NCBI GenBank assembly: GCA_902524635.1
Contig: CABZDY010000002.1
Coordinates: 1-63,171 of the forward strand
Source: an uncultured Pelagibacteraceae bacterium
GTDB lineage: Bacteria; Pseudomonadota; Alphaproteobacteria; Pelagibacterales; Pelagibacteraceae
DNA length: 63,171 nt
Direction of reading: 5' to 3'
How positions within the stretch are numbered: position 1 is the first letter of the stretch; every line of letters begins with the position of its first letter. The position numbers were made by a program, and so were the translations under genes. Shown here in pieces: positions 1 through 7,764 of this stretch. Under the pieces are notes generated by a model. The model had not been told where the DNA came from. It did no database searches and saw only the letters and a list, made by a program, of their open reading frames with translations.

Positions 1-934
1 ATTTATCATTGGTTTTAATTCCATACCTTAATTTAGCTGATCTTGAAGGTGGGTTCTGCCTAATCTCACTCAAGCTTGGCAAAATAGGTTTTTTATTTAT
101 TAATTTAAAACATCTTTCTGGAAGATTTGCTTCAGGTAAATATCTTGAGGAATTTCTTTGCTCAGAATAATGTTTAAAAAAAAATTTTACTATTCTATCT
201 TCTATTGAGTGAAAACTAACTACTGCTATCATTCCACCTATGGGAATTAAATTAAATGAATAAATCAAACCATTTATTAGTTCGCTAATTTCTTTATTCA
301 CTAAAATTCTTAGAGCCTGAAAAACTTTAGTGGAATTATGTATTTTTGTTTTTTTATATTTTTTAACATCATCAATAATTTTAACCAAATCTTCTGTTTT
401 TAAAGTTTTATCTTTTCTTTTTTCTACAACTTCTCTTGCAATTTTTTTTGAGTATTTTTCATCACCAAATGTTTTAAATACTTTTGTAAGATTATTTTCA
501 TTCATATTAGATATAATCTCATTTGCTGAAAAATCGTTTTTACCCATTCTCATATTAAGTTTTCCTTTATCAGAAAATGATAAACCTTTCTGAGAATTTT
601 TAATTTGATTAAGTGAATATCCTAAATCAAAAATAATTCCTTTAATTTTATGATCTTTTAATTTGATTTGATCCAATTGGGAAAATTTAAGATTATAAAA
701 TTTAAATCTTTCATAATATTTTTTTTGAAGTTTTGATGCATTTATAAGAACATTTTTATCTCGATCTAATGCAATAATATTGTTTTTTTTATTTTCAAGA
801 ATTTTTTCAGAGTATCCACCTTGACCAAAAGTACAATCAATAAATGTGCCACCATAAAGAGGGGAAATAATGCTAATTAATTCATTTAGCAGAACTGGAA
901 AATGTTTGTTTTCCAGATTTATGGTGGCATTCAT
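1..934 (-). CDS. rsmH: 16S rRNA (cytosine-1402 N4)-methyltransferase RsmH (stop lies off the window)
   Basis: This reading frame is absent from the ORF track because it runs off the left edge. Reading the minus strand from the ATG at 934 gives MNATINLENKHFPVLLNELI, then a SAM-binding stretch FIDCTFGQGGYSEKIL, and later VVSFHSIEDRIVKFFFKHYS, which is the RsmH (MraW) pattern. The frame gives 311 residues ending LRYGIKTNDK, and the base at position 1 is read as T, so a stop codon may come immediately. The family is usually about 300-330 residues, so the protein is essentially complete. It methylates C1402 of 16S rRNA in the ribosomal P site. It follows ftsZ with an 18-nt gap, suggesting cotranscription with mraZ-ftsZ. 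Confidence 0.93.
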   Translation of the reverse strand, partial: MNATINLENKHFPVLLNELISIISPLYGGTFIDCTFGQGGYSEKILENKKNNIIALDRDKNVLINASKLQKKYYERFKFYNLKFSQLDQIKLKDHKIKGIIFDLGYSLNQIKNSQKGLSFSDKGKLNMRMGKNDFSANEIISNMNENNLTKVFKTFGDEKYSKKIAREVVEKRKDKTLKTEDLVKIIDDVKKYKKTKIHNSTKVFQALRILVNKEISELINGLIYSFNLIPIGGMIAVVSFHSIEDRIVKFFFKHYSEQRNSSRYLPEANLPERCFKLINKKPILPSLSEIRQNPPSRSAKLRYGIKTNDK

Positions 935-952
935 TTATTTTTTTGAAGACCA

Positions 953-2416
953 TTAATTTTTTTGTCTTCTCAAAAATGCCGGAATTTCTAAGTCATCTTC
1001 TTCCTCTTTAGTTTCAATTACTTCATTTGTTAAAGAGGTCTCTTCATCCTGTTCATTGATTGATCCATCTGAATTAAATAGCTCTGGTGTCTCATCATCA
1101 AAATCAAAGTTCTCTAATCCATTTGATGGAGAGTAATTACTTTCATCTACTTCTAAAGACTTATCAGAAACCACTGACGGTTCATTTTCAAAGGTGTTGG
1201 TTTCCTCCTCTATTTTTCCCGAACTTACTTCTTCTTCTGAATTATTAATTTCAGATGTTGCTTGACTTTCAATTTCATTTTTTACTTCCTCTTCAATCTT
1301 AAGCGCATTTGCGCCATTGGTAATTATTGAGCTATTTTGATTAGAAAATGTAAATGCTTGAGAAGTGCTATTGTTAGAAAAATCAGAATATCCAGGATTT
1401 CTATTTTGTATCCTATGAACCATATTAATTACTGATTTTGGCTCTGGCTGCTGTCCATCTAATGATGTTGCTACGATTGATACTCTCATTAAACCATCAA
1501 GGGTTTCATCAGTAATTGCTCCAATTATTAGTTCTGCGTCTGGATCAACTTCTGCTCTAACTTTATTAACTGCTTCATCAACTTCAAATAATTTAAGATC
1601 TTTTCCACCGGTAATGTTAACCAATAAGCCCTTTGCTCCTTTTAAAGTATAATCATCAATTAAAGGGTTGCTTATTGCCATCTCTGCAGCTTTAACAGCT
1701 CTACCTTCTCCCTCTGCTTGACCTGTTCCCATCATAGCTTTACCCATTGAGCTCATAACTGTTTCGACATCAGCAAAATCTAAATTAATTAAACCAGGTC
1801 TTACCATAAGGTCAGTAATACTTTGAACTCCATGCTTTAATACATCATTAGAAAGTAAAAAAGACTCTTCGAAAGTAGTTTGCTCACTTGCAATTTTAAA
1901 TAAATTTTGATTTGGAACTACAATAATTGTATCCACATGTTTTCTTAACTCTTCTAGACCTTGATTAGCTTTTCTCATTCTTGATGGACCTTCATATAAG
2001 AAAGGTAAAGTCACTACTCCAATTGTTAGGATATTTAGTTCTTTAGCTGCGCGAGCAATTACATGAGCAGCGCCTGTTCCAGTTCCACCTCCCATTCCAG
2101 CAGTTATGAAAACCATATTTGACCCTTGAAGTACATTAACAATTTCATTAAGGGACTCGTCAGCAGCAGCTTCACCTATATCTAATTTTGCACCAGCACC
2201 TAATCCTTTTGTTAAATTTAGTCCCATTTGGATTTTGGTTTGTGCATGGCTCAATCTTAAATCTTGTGCATCAGTATTTACAGCTATGAACTCTACTCCT
2301 TGCAAACCGGATTCTATCATACCATTGATTGCATTTCCTCCCGCTCCTCCAATACCTAGAACTAATATTCTAGGTTTTAGTTCTTTTATATCTGGTGTTT
2401 TAAAATTAATTGTCAT
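953..2416 (-). CDS. ftsZ: Cell division GTPase FtsZ
   Basis: FtsZ is the tubulin-like GTPase that polymerises into the cytokinetic Z ring. The nucleotide-binding start [13 protein letters not shown] lies near residues 21-33 and the tubulin signature GGGTGTGAA near 109-117. The GTPase core extends to about residue 330. It is followed by an acidic, Ser/Asn/Glu-rich linker of roughly 135 residues and a short conserved C-terminal peptide, [12 protein letters not shown], that in other bacteria docks onto FtsA or other anchors. At 487 aa it is longer than E. coli FtsZ (383) because of the linker, as is common in alphaproteobacteria. It sits 11 nt downstream of mraZ and upstream of rsmH, an unusual position, since ftsZ normally closes the dcw cluster after ftsQ-ftsA. 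Confidence 0.98.
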   Translation of the reverse strand: MTINFKTPDIKELKPRILVLGIGGAGGNAINGMIESGLQGVEFIAVNTDAQDLRLSHAQTKIQMGLNLTKGLGAGAKLDIGEAAADESLNEIVNVLQGSNMVFITAGMGGGTGTGAAHVIARAAKELNILTIGVVTLPFLYEGPSRMRKANQGLEELRKHVDTIIVVPNQNLFKIASEQTTFEESFLLSNDVLKHGVQSITDLMVRPGLINLDFADVETVMSSMGKAMMGTGQAEGEGRAVKAAEMAISNPLIDDYTLKGAKGLLVNITGGKDLKLFEVDEAVNKVRAEVDPDAELIIGAITDETLDGLMRVSIVATSLDGQQPEPKSVINMVHRIQNRNPGYSDFSNNSTSQAFTFSNQNSSIITNGANALKIEEEVKNEIESQATSEINNSEEEVSSGKIEEETNTFENEPSVVSDKSLEVDESNYSPSNGLENFDFDDETPELFNSDGSINEQDEETSLTNEVIETKEEEDDLEIPAFLRRQKN

Positions 2417-2427
2417 TTATCCCCCAT

Positions 2428-2883
2428 TTAGTTATTAAGTTTTTGCTCCCATTTAAGGTTAGACCTATTTATGTTAGATTTTTTTCTAGCAGTGACCCTA
2501 AATTTTTCAAAACTTGTTGGTTCCCATATTTGAAAAGTTTTTCCCTGACCAACAAACAACATACTTTTTTTAATTTTTGCATGTTTTAATAATTTTTCTG
2601 TAATGAGTATTCTTCCCTCACTATCAAATTGTAAATTAATACTTTCCGATAGTATTGAGGTTGCAAAATAATCTTTTTTATCCTCAAATGGATTTAGAGA
2701 TTCTATTGCGTTTGAAATTTTTTCAATTCTGTCTTGAGGCCAAGCCTCAATTGATTGATTATTAAATGATGGAAAACATACTATTCCGTTATATCCCATG
2801 TTAGAGAGATAGCTTCTGAAACTAGCAGGCACGGACACCCTTCCTTTTTTGTCTAAATTGTTTTCGTAAGTAGATAAAAACAT
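2428..2883 (-). CDS. mraZ: Transcriptional regulator MraZ
   Basis: MraZ is a small DNA-binding protein with two SpoVT/AbrB-like halves that controls the division and cell wall cluster, including its own promoter. The start MFLSTYENNLDKKGRVSVPASFR is the typical first repeat. The second half, INLQFDSEGRILITEKLLKHAKI, carries the matching D-x-x-GRI/V motif. The length, 151 aa, is normal. It is the first gene of mraZ-ftsZ-rsmH, and the upstream region contains a good promoter overlapped by three 10-bp-spaced TGGG boxes, so autoregulation is likely. Confidence 0.96.
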   Translation of the reverse strand: MFLSTYENNLDKKGRVSVPASFRSYLSNMGYNGIVCFPSFNNQSIEAWPQDRIEKISNAIESLNPFEDKKDYFATSILSESINLQFDSEGRILITEKLLKHAKIKKSMLFVGQGKTFQIWEPTSFEKFRVTARKKSNINRSNLKWEQKLNN

Positions 2884-2902
2884 AATCCATAAATTCCATA
2901 AT

Positions 2903-2945
2903 TGGGATTTTATGGGATAATATGGGTTTTAAATATAATCGTCAA
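2903..2945 (-). promoter_or_regulatory. mraZ promoter with three MraZ-type TGGG boxes
   Basis: On the minus strand, TTGACG (2940-2945) is followed after exactly 17 nt by TATTAT (2917-2922), a strong sigma-70 pattern 33 nt upstream of the mraZ ATG. Overlapping the -10 and the start region, the plus strand has TGGG at 2903, 2913 and 2923, an exact 10-bp period. MraZ of E. coli is known to bind TGGGN boxes separated by 5 bp, so repression by MraZ is the simplest reading. Here the boxes are in antisense orientation to mraZ. The assignment is an inference from pattern. Confidence 0.72.
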
Positions 2946-3054
2946 CACTTAATATTATATCTATGTATTCTTGATTTGTTCTAAATTTATAAATTTAGAA
3001 AATTGTAAAATTTATTGAATTTAATATGAAAAAGAATTTAAAAGTTATTAATTT

Positions 3055-3410
3055 GCCAGATAAAATATAAGCCGGGTTCTGTCTTTTAAACTTATCATTT
3101 CTCTAGACCTTAAATCACTTTAAGGTTCAAGCAACTAACCCAGATGACTAGCCAAAGACTGCTTTTTGTTATTTCTAACTGTGTCATCTCTACTCAGTCT
3201 TGCTCCCAGTGGGGTTTTCCATGCGCTAGCTGTTACCAACTTAGCCGGTGTGCTCTTACCACACCTTTTCACCCTTGCCTTGATAAGGCGGTTTATTTTC
3301 TGTGGCACTATCCCTAGGGTCACCCCCGCCAGCCATTAACTGGCACTGTGTCTTTGTAGAGCCCGGACTTTCCTCTTTAATAAATTAAAGCGATAAGTCT
3401 TTTATCTGGC
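3055..3410 (-). ncRNA. rnpB: RNase P RNA (M1 RNA)
   Basis: The minus-strand RNA is about 356 nt. Its ends form a perfect 11-bp P1 stem: GCCAGATAAAA at the 5' end and TTTTATCTGGC at the 3' end. Close to the 5' end is the conserved block GAGGAAAGTCCGGGCTC, and close to the 3' end the universal ACAGAACCCGGCTTA. Between them lie GGGTGACCC-, GGTGAAAAGGTG- and AAACCCCACTGGGAGCAAG-type segments typical of type A bacterial RNase P RNA. It is the catalytic RNA that removes 5' leaders from tRNA precursors. The 62-aa ORF listed inside it (3135-3323) is an artefact of this RNA. Confidence 0.97.
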
Positions 3411-3451
3411 TAAAGCACAATATAAATTTTTTTATAAATTTCAATTATTAA

Positions 3452-4165
3452 TTATTTAATATTATAAAGGGATTTTGCAATTTTATAACATTCTAAATCT
3501 AATTTTCCATCAATTAACTCAGGCCTAAATTTCATCTGAAAAACTTTTAAAATTTTTCTCAGCTCATTTAAATTTGAATATTCCATGTGATAACCTAATT
3601 TTTTTAAATAAAATTGAAATTTTTTAAAGTTTAATTTTGATTTTCTACCTCTTGAAGACTCTAATATTTTTGAATTTATAGTGTGCCAAATTCCAATTTT
3701 TTTTTTGCTTAAAAGTTTCCAAGGGAATTTTTCACCTGGATCTTTTTTTCTCAAAGGAGCAATATCTGAATGACCTAAAATATTTTTATTTTTTATACTA
3801 TATTTTTTAATAATAGATCTTGAAATTCTAATTAGACATTTTATTTGCTTGTCACTAAATTTTTTATAACCAAATTCATGTCCGGGATTAGAAATTTCAA
3901 TACCTATTGATTTAAAATTTAAAGACTTATGATTTCCCCAGTTAGACTGTCCAGCATGCCAAGCAATATATAAATCTGGAACAATTTGAATAAGTTTTCC
4001 AGAAGCTGTTATAAAGTAATGACAACTTACTTTAGAATTAAAACTTGTTAACCTTTTAATGGCTAATTTATCATATTTCATTCCTGTATAATGATAAATT
4101 AAATAGCAAATTTTATTTTTATCTCTTTTTTTTGAATTAAAATTAGGAGAATAGTCAACAGTCAT
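3452..4165 (-). CDS. N-acetylmuramoyl-L-alanine amidase (AmiD/AmpD type, Amidase_2)
   Basis: This is a predicted zinc amidase that cleaves the bond between MurNAc and the stem peptide. Seen in sequence: a core LIYHYTGM (first zinc His), WHAGQSNWGNHKSLNFKSIGIEISNPG in the middle, and ILGHSDIAPLRKKDPGEKFPW, which holds the second His and the Asp region. The last 60 residues resemble a peptidoglycan-binding helical module, with FQMKFRPELIDGKLD, as in E. coli AmiD. I prefer the ATG at 4165 (MTVDYSPNFNSKKR) over the TTG at the ORF start, because family members begin close to this PSPN motif. No signal peptide is evident, so whether it acts in the cytoplasm (recycling, AmpD-like) or the envelope is uncertain. 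Confidence 0.88.
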   Translation of the reverse strand: MTVDYSPNFNSKKRDKNKICYLIYHYTGMKYDKLAIKRLTSFNSKVSCHYFITASGKLIQIVPDLYIAWHAGQSNWGNHKSLNFKSIGIEISNPGHEFGYKKFSDKQIKCLIRISRSIIKKYSIKNKNILGHSDIAPLRKKDPGEKFPWKLLSKKKIGIWHTINSKILESSRGRKSKLNFKKFQFYLKKLGYHMEYSNLNELRKILKVFQMKFRPELIDGKLDLECYKIAKSLYNIK

Positions 4166-4241
4166 TTTTTCAACATTTTTCTGCATTATTTCTAACAATT
4201 AAATCTTTAAATAAATAAATGATATAATATAAATTGGATTA

Positions 4242-5045
4242 ATGAAAAAGATTTTATCAATATTTTTAATTTCAATAGTTTCTCAATTTGTAGCTTTAAA
4301 TTTATTTGCTGGATCAGACGGTGTTTTGGAAATTAATAGCAAAACAAAAGGTCAGAGTGGTGAGGTTAAAGACTGTTTTGAAACAGTTAATAGAGGTATT
4401 TTTGCATTTAATCAGGGATTAGACAAAGTTTTTTTTAAACCGATTGCCAAAGGTTATAGATATTTGCCTAAGCCAATCAGATCTGGAACAAGTAATGCTT
4501 TAAGTAACTTATCTAATGTTGTTACTATACCAAATAATATTTTACAGGGTCAAATTAAAGAAGCGGGAATAAATACTTTGAGATTTTCAATTAACACCAC
4601 TCTAGGTATTGCTGGAATTTTTGATGTAGCATCTTATTATGGATTAAATAAACTTGATAAAGAGGATTATGGTCAAACCTTTGGCACTTGGGGAGTAAAA
4701 GAAGGATGTTACTTTGTTTTACCTATCATAGGACCAACAACTGTTAGGGATTCATTAGGATCGATAATTAATTTTTCTGGTGGAGATGCATGGTATAATG
4801 TTACAATAAGTAACAATACTGAATACTTTCAAAATTCTGATTATTATTATTCAAGATTAACTGCAGGTGTAGATTTCAGAGCAAAAAATTTAGAAGCGTT
4901 TAGCAGCCTAGAACAAAATTCATTAGACCTTTATGCATCTGTTAGAAGTCTATATCTTCAAGATAGAAAAAGAAAAATTTTAAATCTTGATGTGACTACA
5001 GAAACTATGAATGATGACGATTGGGAAGAAATAGATACCCAATAA
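4242..5045 (+). CDS. mlaA: MlaA (VacJ) family outer-membrane phospholipid transport protein
   Basis: MlaA sits in the outer membrane and extracts misplaced phospholipids from the outer leaflet, passing them to periplasmic MlaC. The family is recognised from ETVNRGIFAFNQGLDKVFFKPIAKGY, RSGTSNALSNLSNVVTIPNNILQG, FSINTTLGIAGIFDVA and DYGQTFGTWGVKEGCYFVLPIIGP. An N-terminal hydrophobic signal is present (about residues 4-23), but there is no lipobox cysteine near it; the first Cys is about residue 44. So unlike the E. coli lipoprotein it appears to be processed by signal peptidase I. A TATAAT lies at 4223-4228, only 13 nt before the ATG. mlaC follows 6 nt downstream; the ABC parts (MlaFED) are not in this window. 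Confidence 0.93.
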   Translation: MKKILSIFLISIVSQFVALNLFAGSDGVLEINSKTKGQSGEVKDCFETVNRGIFAFNQGLDKVFFKPIAKGYRYLPKPIRSGTSNALSNLSNVVTIPNNILQGQIKEAGINTLRFSINTTLGIAGIFDVASYYGLNKLDKEDYGQTFGTWGVKEGCYFVLPIIGPTTVRDSLGSIINFSGGDAWYNVTISNNTEYFQNSDYYYSRLTAGVDFRAKNLEAFSSLEQNSLDLYASVRSLYLQDRKRKILNLDVTTETMNDDDWEEIDTQ

Positions 5046-5051
5046 CAATTG

Positions 5052-5648
5052 ATGATCAAATCCAAAAAATTTTACCTTTTTTTTTTATTTTTATTTTTAT
5101 TTTTAATAAATCCTTTGGTAGCCAAAGAACCAAGTGATTTAATTACTGAAATAGTCAATGAGGCATCTTTAATTTTATCAAGTTCTGATCCAGTTGAGTC
5201 AAAGATAATTAAACTAAATAATATTGCAGAAACAAGTGTAGACATAAATGGAATTGGTAGGTACGCATTAGGGAAATACCGCAAAAAACTGAACGATGAT
5301 CAAATAATAAAATACAAAAAATTGTTTAAAAGCTATTTCTTAAAAAGTTTTTCAAGTAGACTAGTAGATTACTCTGATCCAAAAATTAGTGTTGTTTCTG
5401 AAAAGATAATAAATGAAAAATATACGATTGTTAATACAGTTTTAGAGGAGACATCTAAAAACCCAGAAATAAAAATTGATTGGAGAATTTACACAAAAAA
5501 TCCAAATAGACCATTAATCAGGGACCTTATTGTTGAAGGATTAAGTTTAGCAAGAACTCAAAAAGAAGAATTTAAATCTATTATACAAAATAATGATGGT
5601 GATATAAATTTTTTATTCAAATCTCTCGAAGAATTTATAATTAAATAA
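5052..5648 (+). CDS. mlaC: MlaC family periplasmic phospholipid-binding protein
   Basis: MlaC (Ttg2D, toluene tolerance family) is the soluble periplasmic carrier between MlaA and the inner-membrane MlaFEDB complex. The protein starts with a very hydrophobic signal peptide (KKFYLFFLFLFLFLINPLVA), followed by a helical region and IGRYALGKYRKKLNDDQIIKYKKLFKSYF, which matches the family pattern near G-x-x-A-L-G-x-x-W. RDLIVEGLSLARTQKEEF near the C-terminus is also typical (D-hhhEGhSh). The ATG at 5052 is preferred to the TTG at 5049. It forms a two-gene unit with mlaA. Confidence 0.92.
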   Translation: MIKSKKFYLFFLFLFLFLINPLVAKEPSDLITEIVNEASLILSSSDPVESKIIKLNNIAETSVDINGIGRYALGKYRKKLNDDQIIKYKKLFKSYFLKSFSSRLVDYSDPKISVVSEKIINEKYTIVNTVLEETSKNPEIKIDWRIYTKNPNRPLIRDLIVEGLSLARTQKEEFKSIIQNNDGDINFLFKSLEEFIIK

Positions 5649-5649
5649 T

Positions 5650-5726
5650 TGGTGGGCCCGCCAGGACTCGAACCTGGGACCAATACATTATGAGTGTACT
5701 GCTCTAACCAACTGAGCTACAGGCCC
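5650..5726 (-). tRNA. tRNA with CAU anticodon (tRNA-Met elongator, or lysidine tRNA-Ile)
   Basis: The minus strand reads GGGCCTGTAGCTCAGTTGG (acceptor and D arm), an anticodon arm with loop CTCATAA (anticodon CAT), and a canonical T arm CCCAGGTTCGAGTCCTGG, closing with CGGGCCCACCA. The seven-pair acceptor stem includes one T-G wobble. The CCA end is encoded. CAU tRNAs are either methionine elongator or the isoleucine tRNA whose C34 is changed to lysidine; I cannot decide between them from this sequence alone. The lack of a mismatch at the first pair excludes initiator tRNA. Confidence 0.93.
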
Positions 5727-5784
5727 AAAAATTAACTTAATTATATCATTTTTTCACAGTTATCAATTACAGATAATCATTTAA

Positions 5785-5859
5785 TGGTGGGCCGTGTTGG
5801 TTACGCTCCAACTACCCCTGCAATGTCAATGCAGTACTCTACTATTGAGCTAACGGCCC
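5785..5859 (-). tRNA. tRNA-Val (GAC) with aberrant D- and T-loops
   Basis: The minus strand folds into a cloverleaf: acceptor GGGCCGT/ACGGCCC, D stem GCTC/GAGT, anticodon stem CTGCA/TGCAG with loop TTGACAT (anticodon GAC, valine), T stem GTTGG/CCAAC, and an encoded ACCA end. The stems are intact, but the T-loop is AGCGTAA instead of the near-universal TTCRANY, and the D-loop AATAGTA lacks the G18-G19 pair. It begins only 2 nt after the rpoD stop codon, so it is probably cut out of the rpoD transcript. It could be a functional divergent tRNA or a decaying gene; intact stems favour function. Confidence 0.85.
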
Positions 5860-5861
5860 TA

Positions 5862-7700
5862 TTAACTTTCCAGAAAACTTTTAAGTTGTTTGGATCTACT
5901 AGGATGTTTTAACTTTCTCAGTGCCTTTGCCTCTATTTGACGGATTCTTTCTCTAGTTACAGAAAACTGTAACCCAACTTCTTCTAAAGTATGATCTGTA
6001 TTCATTCCAACTCCAAATCTCATTCTAAGAACTCGTTCTTCTCGAGGAGTTAATGTTGATAAAATTTTTGTAGTTGCCTCACTCAAGTTTGATTTTATTG
6101 CTTGCTCTAAAGGAGCTAAAGCTTTCGTATCCTCTATAAAATCCCCAAGGCTACTATCTTCCTCATCACCAACTGGTTTCTCTAGTGAAACTGGCTCTTT
6201 TGAAATTTTTAGTACTTTCCTTACTTTCTCAAGTGGCATTCTTAATTTTTTTGCAAGTTCTTCTGGAGTTGCCTCTCTTCCAAATTCACTTAAAATTAAT
6301 CTTTGAGTTCTGACAATTTTGTTAATTGTCTCTATCATATGTACTGGTATTCTTATAGTTCTAGCTTGATCAGCAATTGATCTAGTTATTGCTTGTCTGA
6401 TCCACCACGTAGCGTATGTGGAGAATTTATATCCTCTTCTATATTCAAATTTATCAACCGCTTTCATTAAACCTATATTGCCCTCTTGAATAAGATCCAA
6501 AAATTGTAGTCCTCTATTTGTATATTTTTTAGCTATTGATATTACCAATCTAAGATTAGCTTCAACCATTTCTTTCTTTGCAATTCTAGACTCTTTTTCT
6601 CCCTTTTGAATCCTGCTAACCATTAACTTAAATTCAGTAACAGAAATTCCAAGCTTATTACTTATTTCAATCAACCTATCTCTAATATTTTTAAACTCTA
6701 TTTTATTTTTTTGGAAAAATTTTTTCCATACATCATTTGTATCAAGAAAACTTTTTAAATTTGGATTTATCTCATTACCTACATAAAATTTTATAAATTC
6801 ATCTCTTGTAATATTCTCGTTTAACGCAAGTCTTAATAAATTTCCTTCTAATGAAACTATTTTACGGTTCTCAATATAATGTTTTTGCACTAGTTCCTCT
6901 AAGACAGACGGTGACAATTGGAGTGTTTTTATATTATCTAATATTTCATCGACTATTTTTTTATAATTTTTTTCTTTTGATGGAGAAAAGTTTGTTGAGT
7001 TTAAGACACATTCTAACTTTTCATTTTGATATTTTATTAGTTTATTGTATTCTTTAGTTAAATTATAAATAGTTTGCAAAACTTTAGGTTTTATTTCTGT
7101 CTCCATTGCTGCAAGAGTTGGATTAAATTCATCGTCATCTGAATTACTACTAGTTTCTTCATTATTTTGATTATCATTTCCATCGTCAGATTTTTTTTGT
7201 TTTGCACTTTGACCAGTATCTTCATCCTCCATATAATTTGTATCAATATCAATTATTTCTCTAACTAGAATTTCATCATTTTGTAGTTTATTGTTCCAAT
7301 CAAAAAATTGTTGGGCTGTAATAGGGGTTTGTGAAAGTGCATTTAACATTACATCTTTTCCAGCCTCAATCCTTTTGGCAATTGCAATTTCACCTTCTCT
7401 AGAGAGTAATTCAACTCCCCCCATCTCTCTAAGATACATTCTTATAGGATCATCACTTTTTTCAATCGATTTGCCCTCATCTTTTGAACCGTTCTCTTTT
7501 TTTCTTAAAATTTTAAAATCGGCTTTCTTTTCAACTAAAACTATTTTTTCATCAAGAATGTGAATAAAAGCTTGTTCCAAATTTTCATCTGATAGATTTC
7601 TTTTTCCTAAAGATTTGTTTAATTCCTCATAGGTTATGAAACCCCTATGGACACCTCTGCCCATCAATCTTGCAAATGATTTTGTAATTATACGTTCCAC
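5862..7700 (-). CDS. rpoD: RNA polymerase primary sigma factor RpoD (sigma-70)
   Basis: This is the housekeeping sigma factor that recognises -35 and -10 elements. Region 1.1 is at the N-terminus ([20 protein letters not shown]). Region 1.2 is [21 protein letters not shown]. An acidic non-conserved insert follows. Region 2 contains [42 protein letters not shown] around residues 390-430. Region 3 has [13 protein letters not shown], and region 4.2 [27 protein letters not shown] lies at the C-terminus. At 612 aa the size is normal. It follows dnaG by 64 nt, recalling the classic macromolecular synthesis operon, here with yqeY upstream in place of rpsU, and two tRNA genes directly behind. Confidence 0.98.
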   Translation of the reverse strand: MERIITKSFARLMGRGVHRGFITYEELNKSLGKRNLSDENLEQAFIHILDEKIVLVEKKADFKILRKKENGSKDEGKSIEKSDDPIRMYLREMGGVELLSREGEIAIAKRIEAGKDVMLNALSQTPITAQQFFDWNNKLQNDEILVREIIDIDTNYMEDEDTGQSAKQKKSDDGNDNQNNEETSSNSDDDEFNPTLAAMETEIKPKVLQTIYNLTKEYNKLIKYQNEKLECVLNSTNFSPSKEKNYKKIVDEILDNIKTLQLSPSVLEELVQKHYIENRKIVSLEGNLLRLALNENITRDEFIKFYVGNEINPNLKSFLDTNDVWKKFFQKNKIEFKNIRDRLIEISNKLGISVTEFKLMVSRIQKGEKESRIAKKEMVEANLRLVISIAKKYTNRGLQFLDLIQEGNIGLMKAVDKFEYRRGYKFSTYATWWIRQAITRSIADQARTIRIPVHMIETINKIVRTQRLILSEFGREATPEELAKKLRMPLEKVRKVLKISKEPVSLEKPVGDEEDSSLGDFIEDTKALAPLEQAIKSNLSEATTKILSTLTPREERVLRMRFGVGMNTDHTLEEVGLQFSVTRERIRQIEAKALRKLKHPSRSKQLKSFLES

Positions 7701-7764
7701 AATAAAAAGTTCAGAATGTATATAATGGTAAAATTAGAAAAATCTATGGGATTCTGTTTTTAAT

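Noticed and set aside
330-593. 87-aa plus-strand ORF
   Set aside because: It is antisense to rsmH, which reads as an intact conserved protein on the other strand; hydrophobic composition is the usual shadow of Lys/Asn-rich coding DNA.
3135-3323. 62-aa minus-strand ORF MTLGIVPQKINRLIKARVK...
   Set aside because: It lies inside the RNase P RNA and its sequence is dictated by conserved RNA segments; no ribosome site or family.
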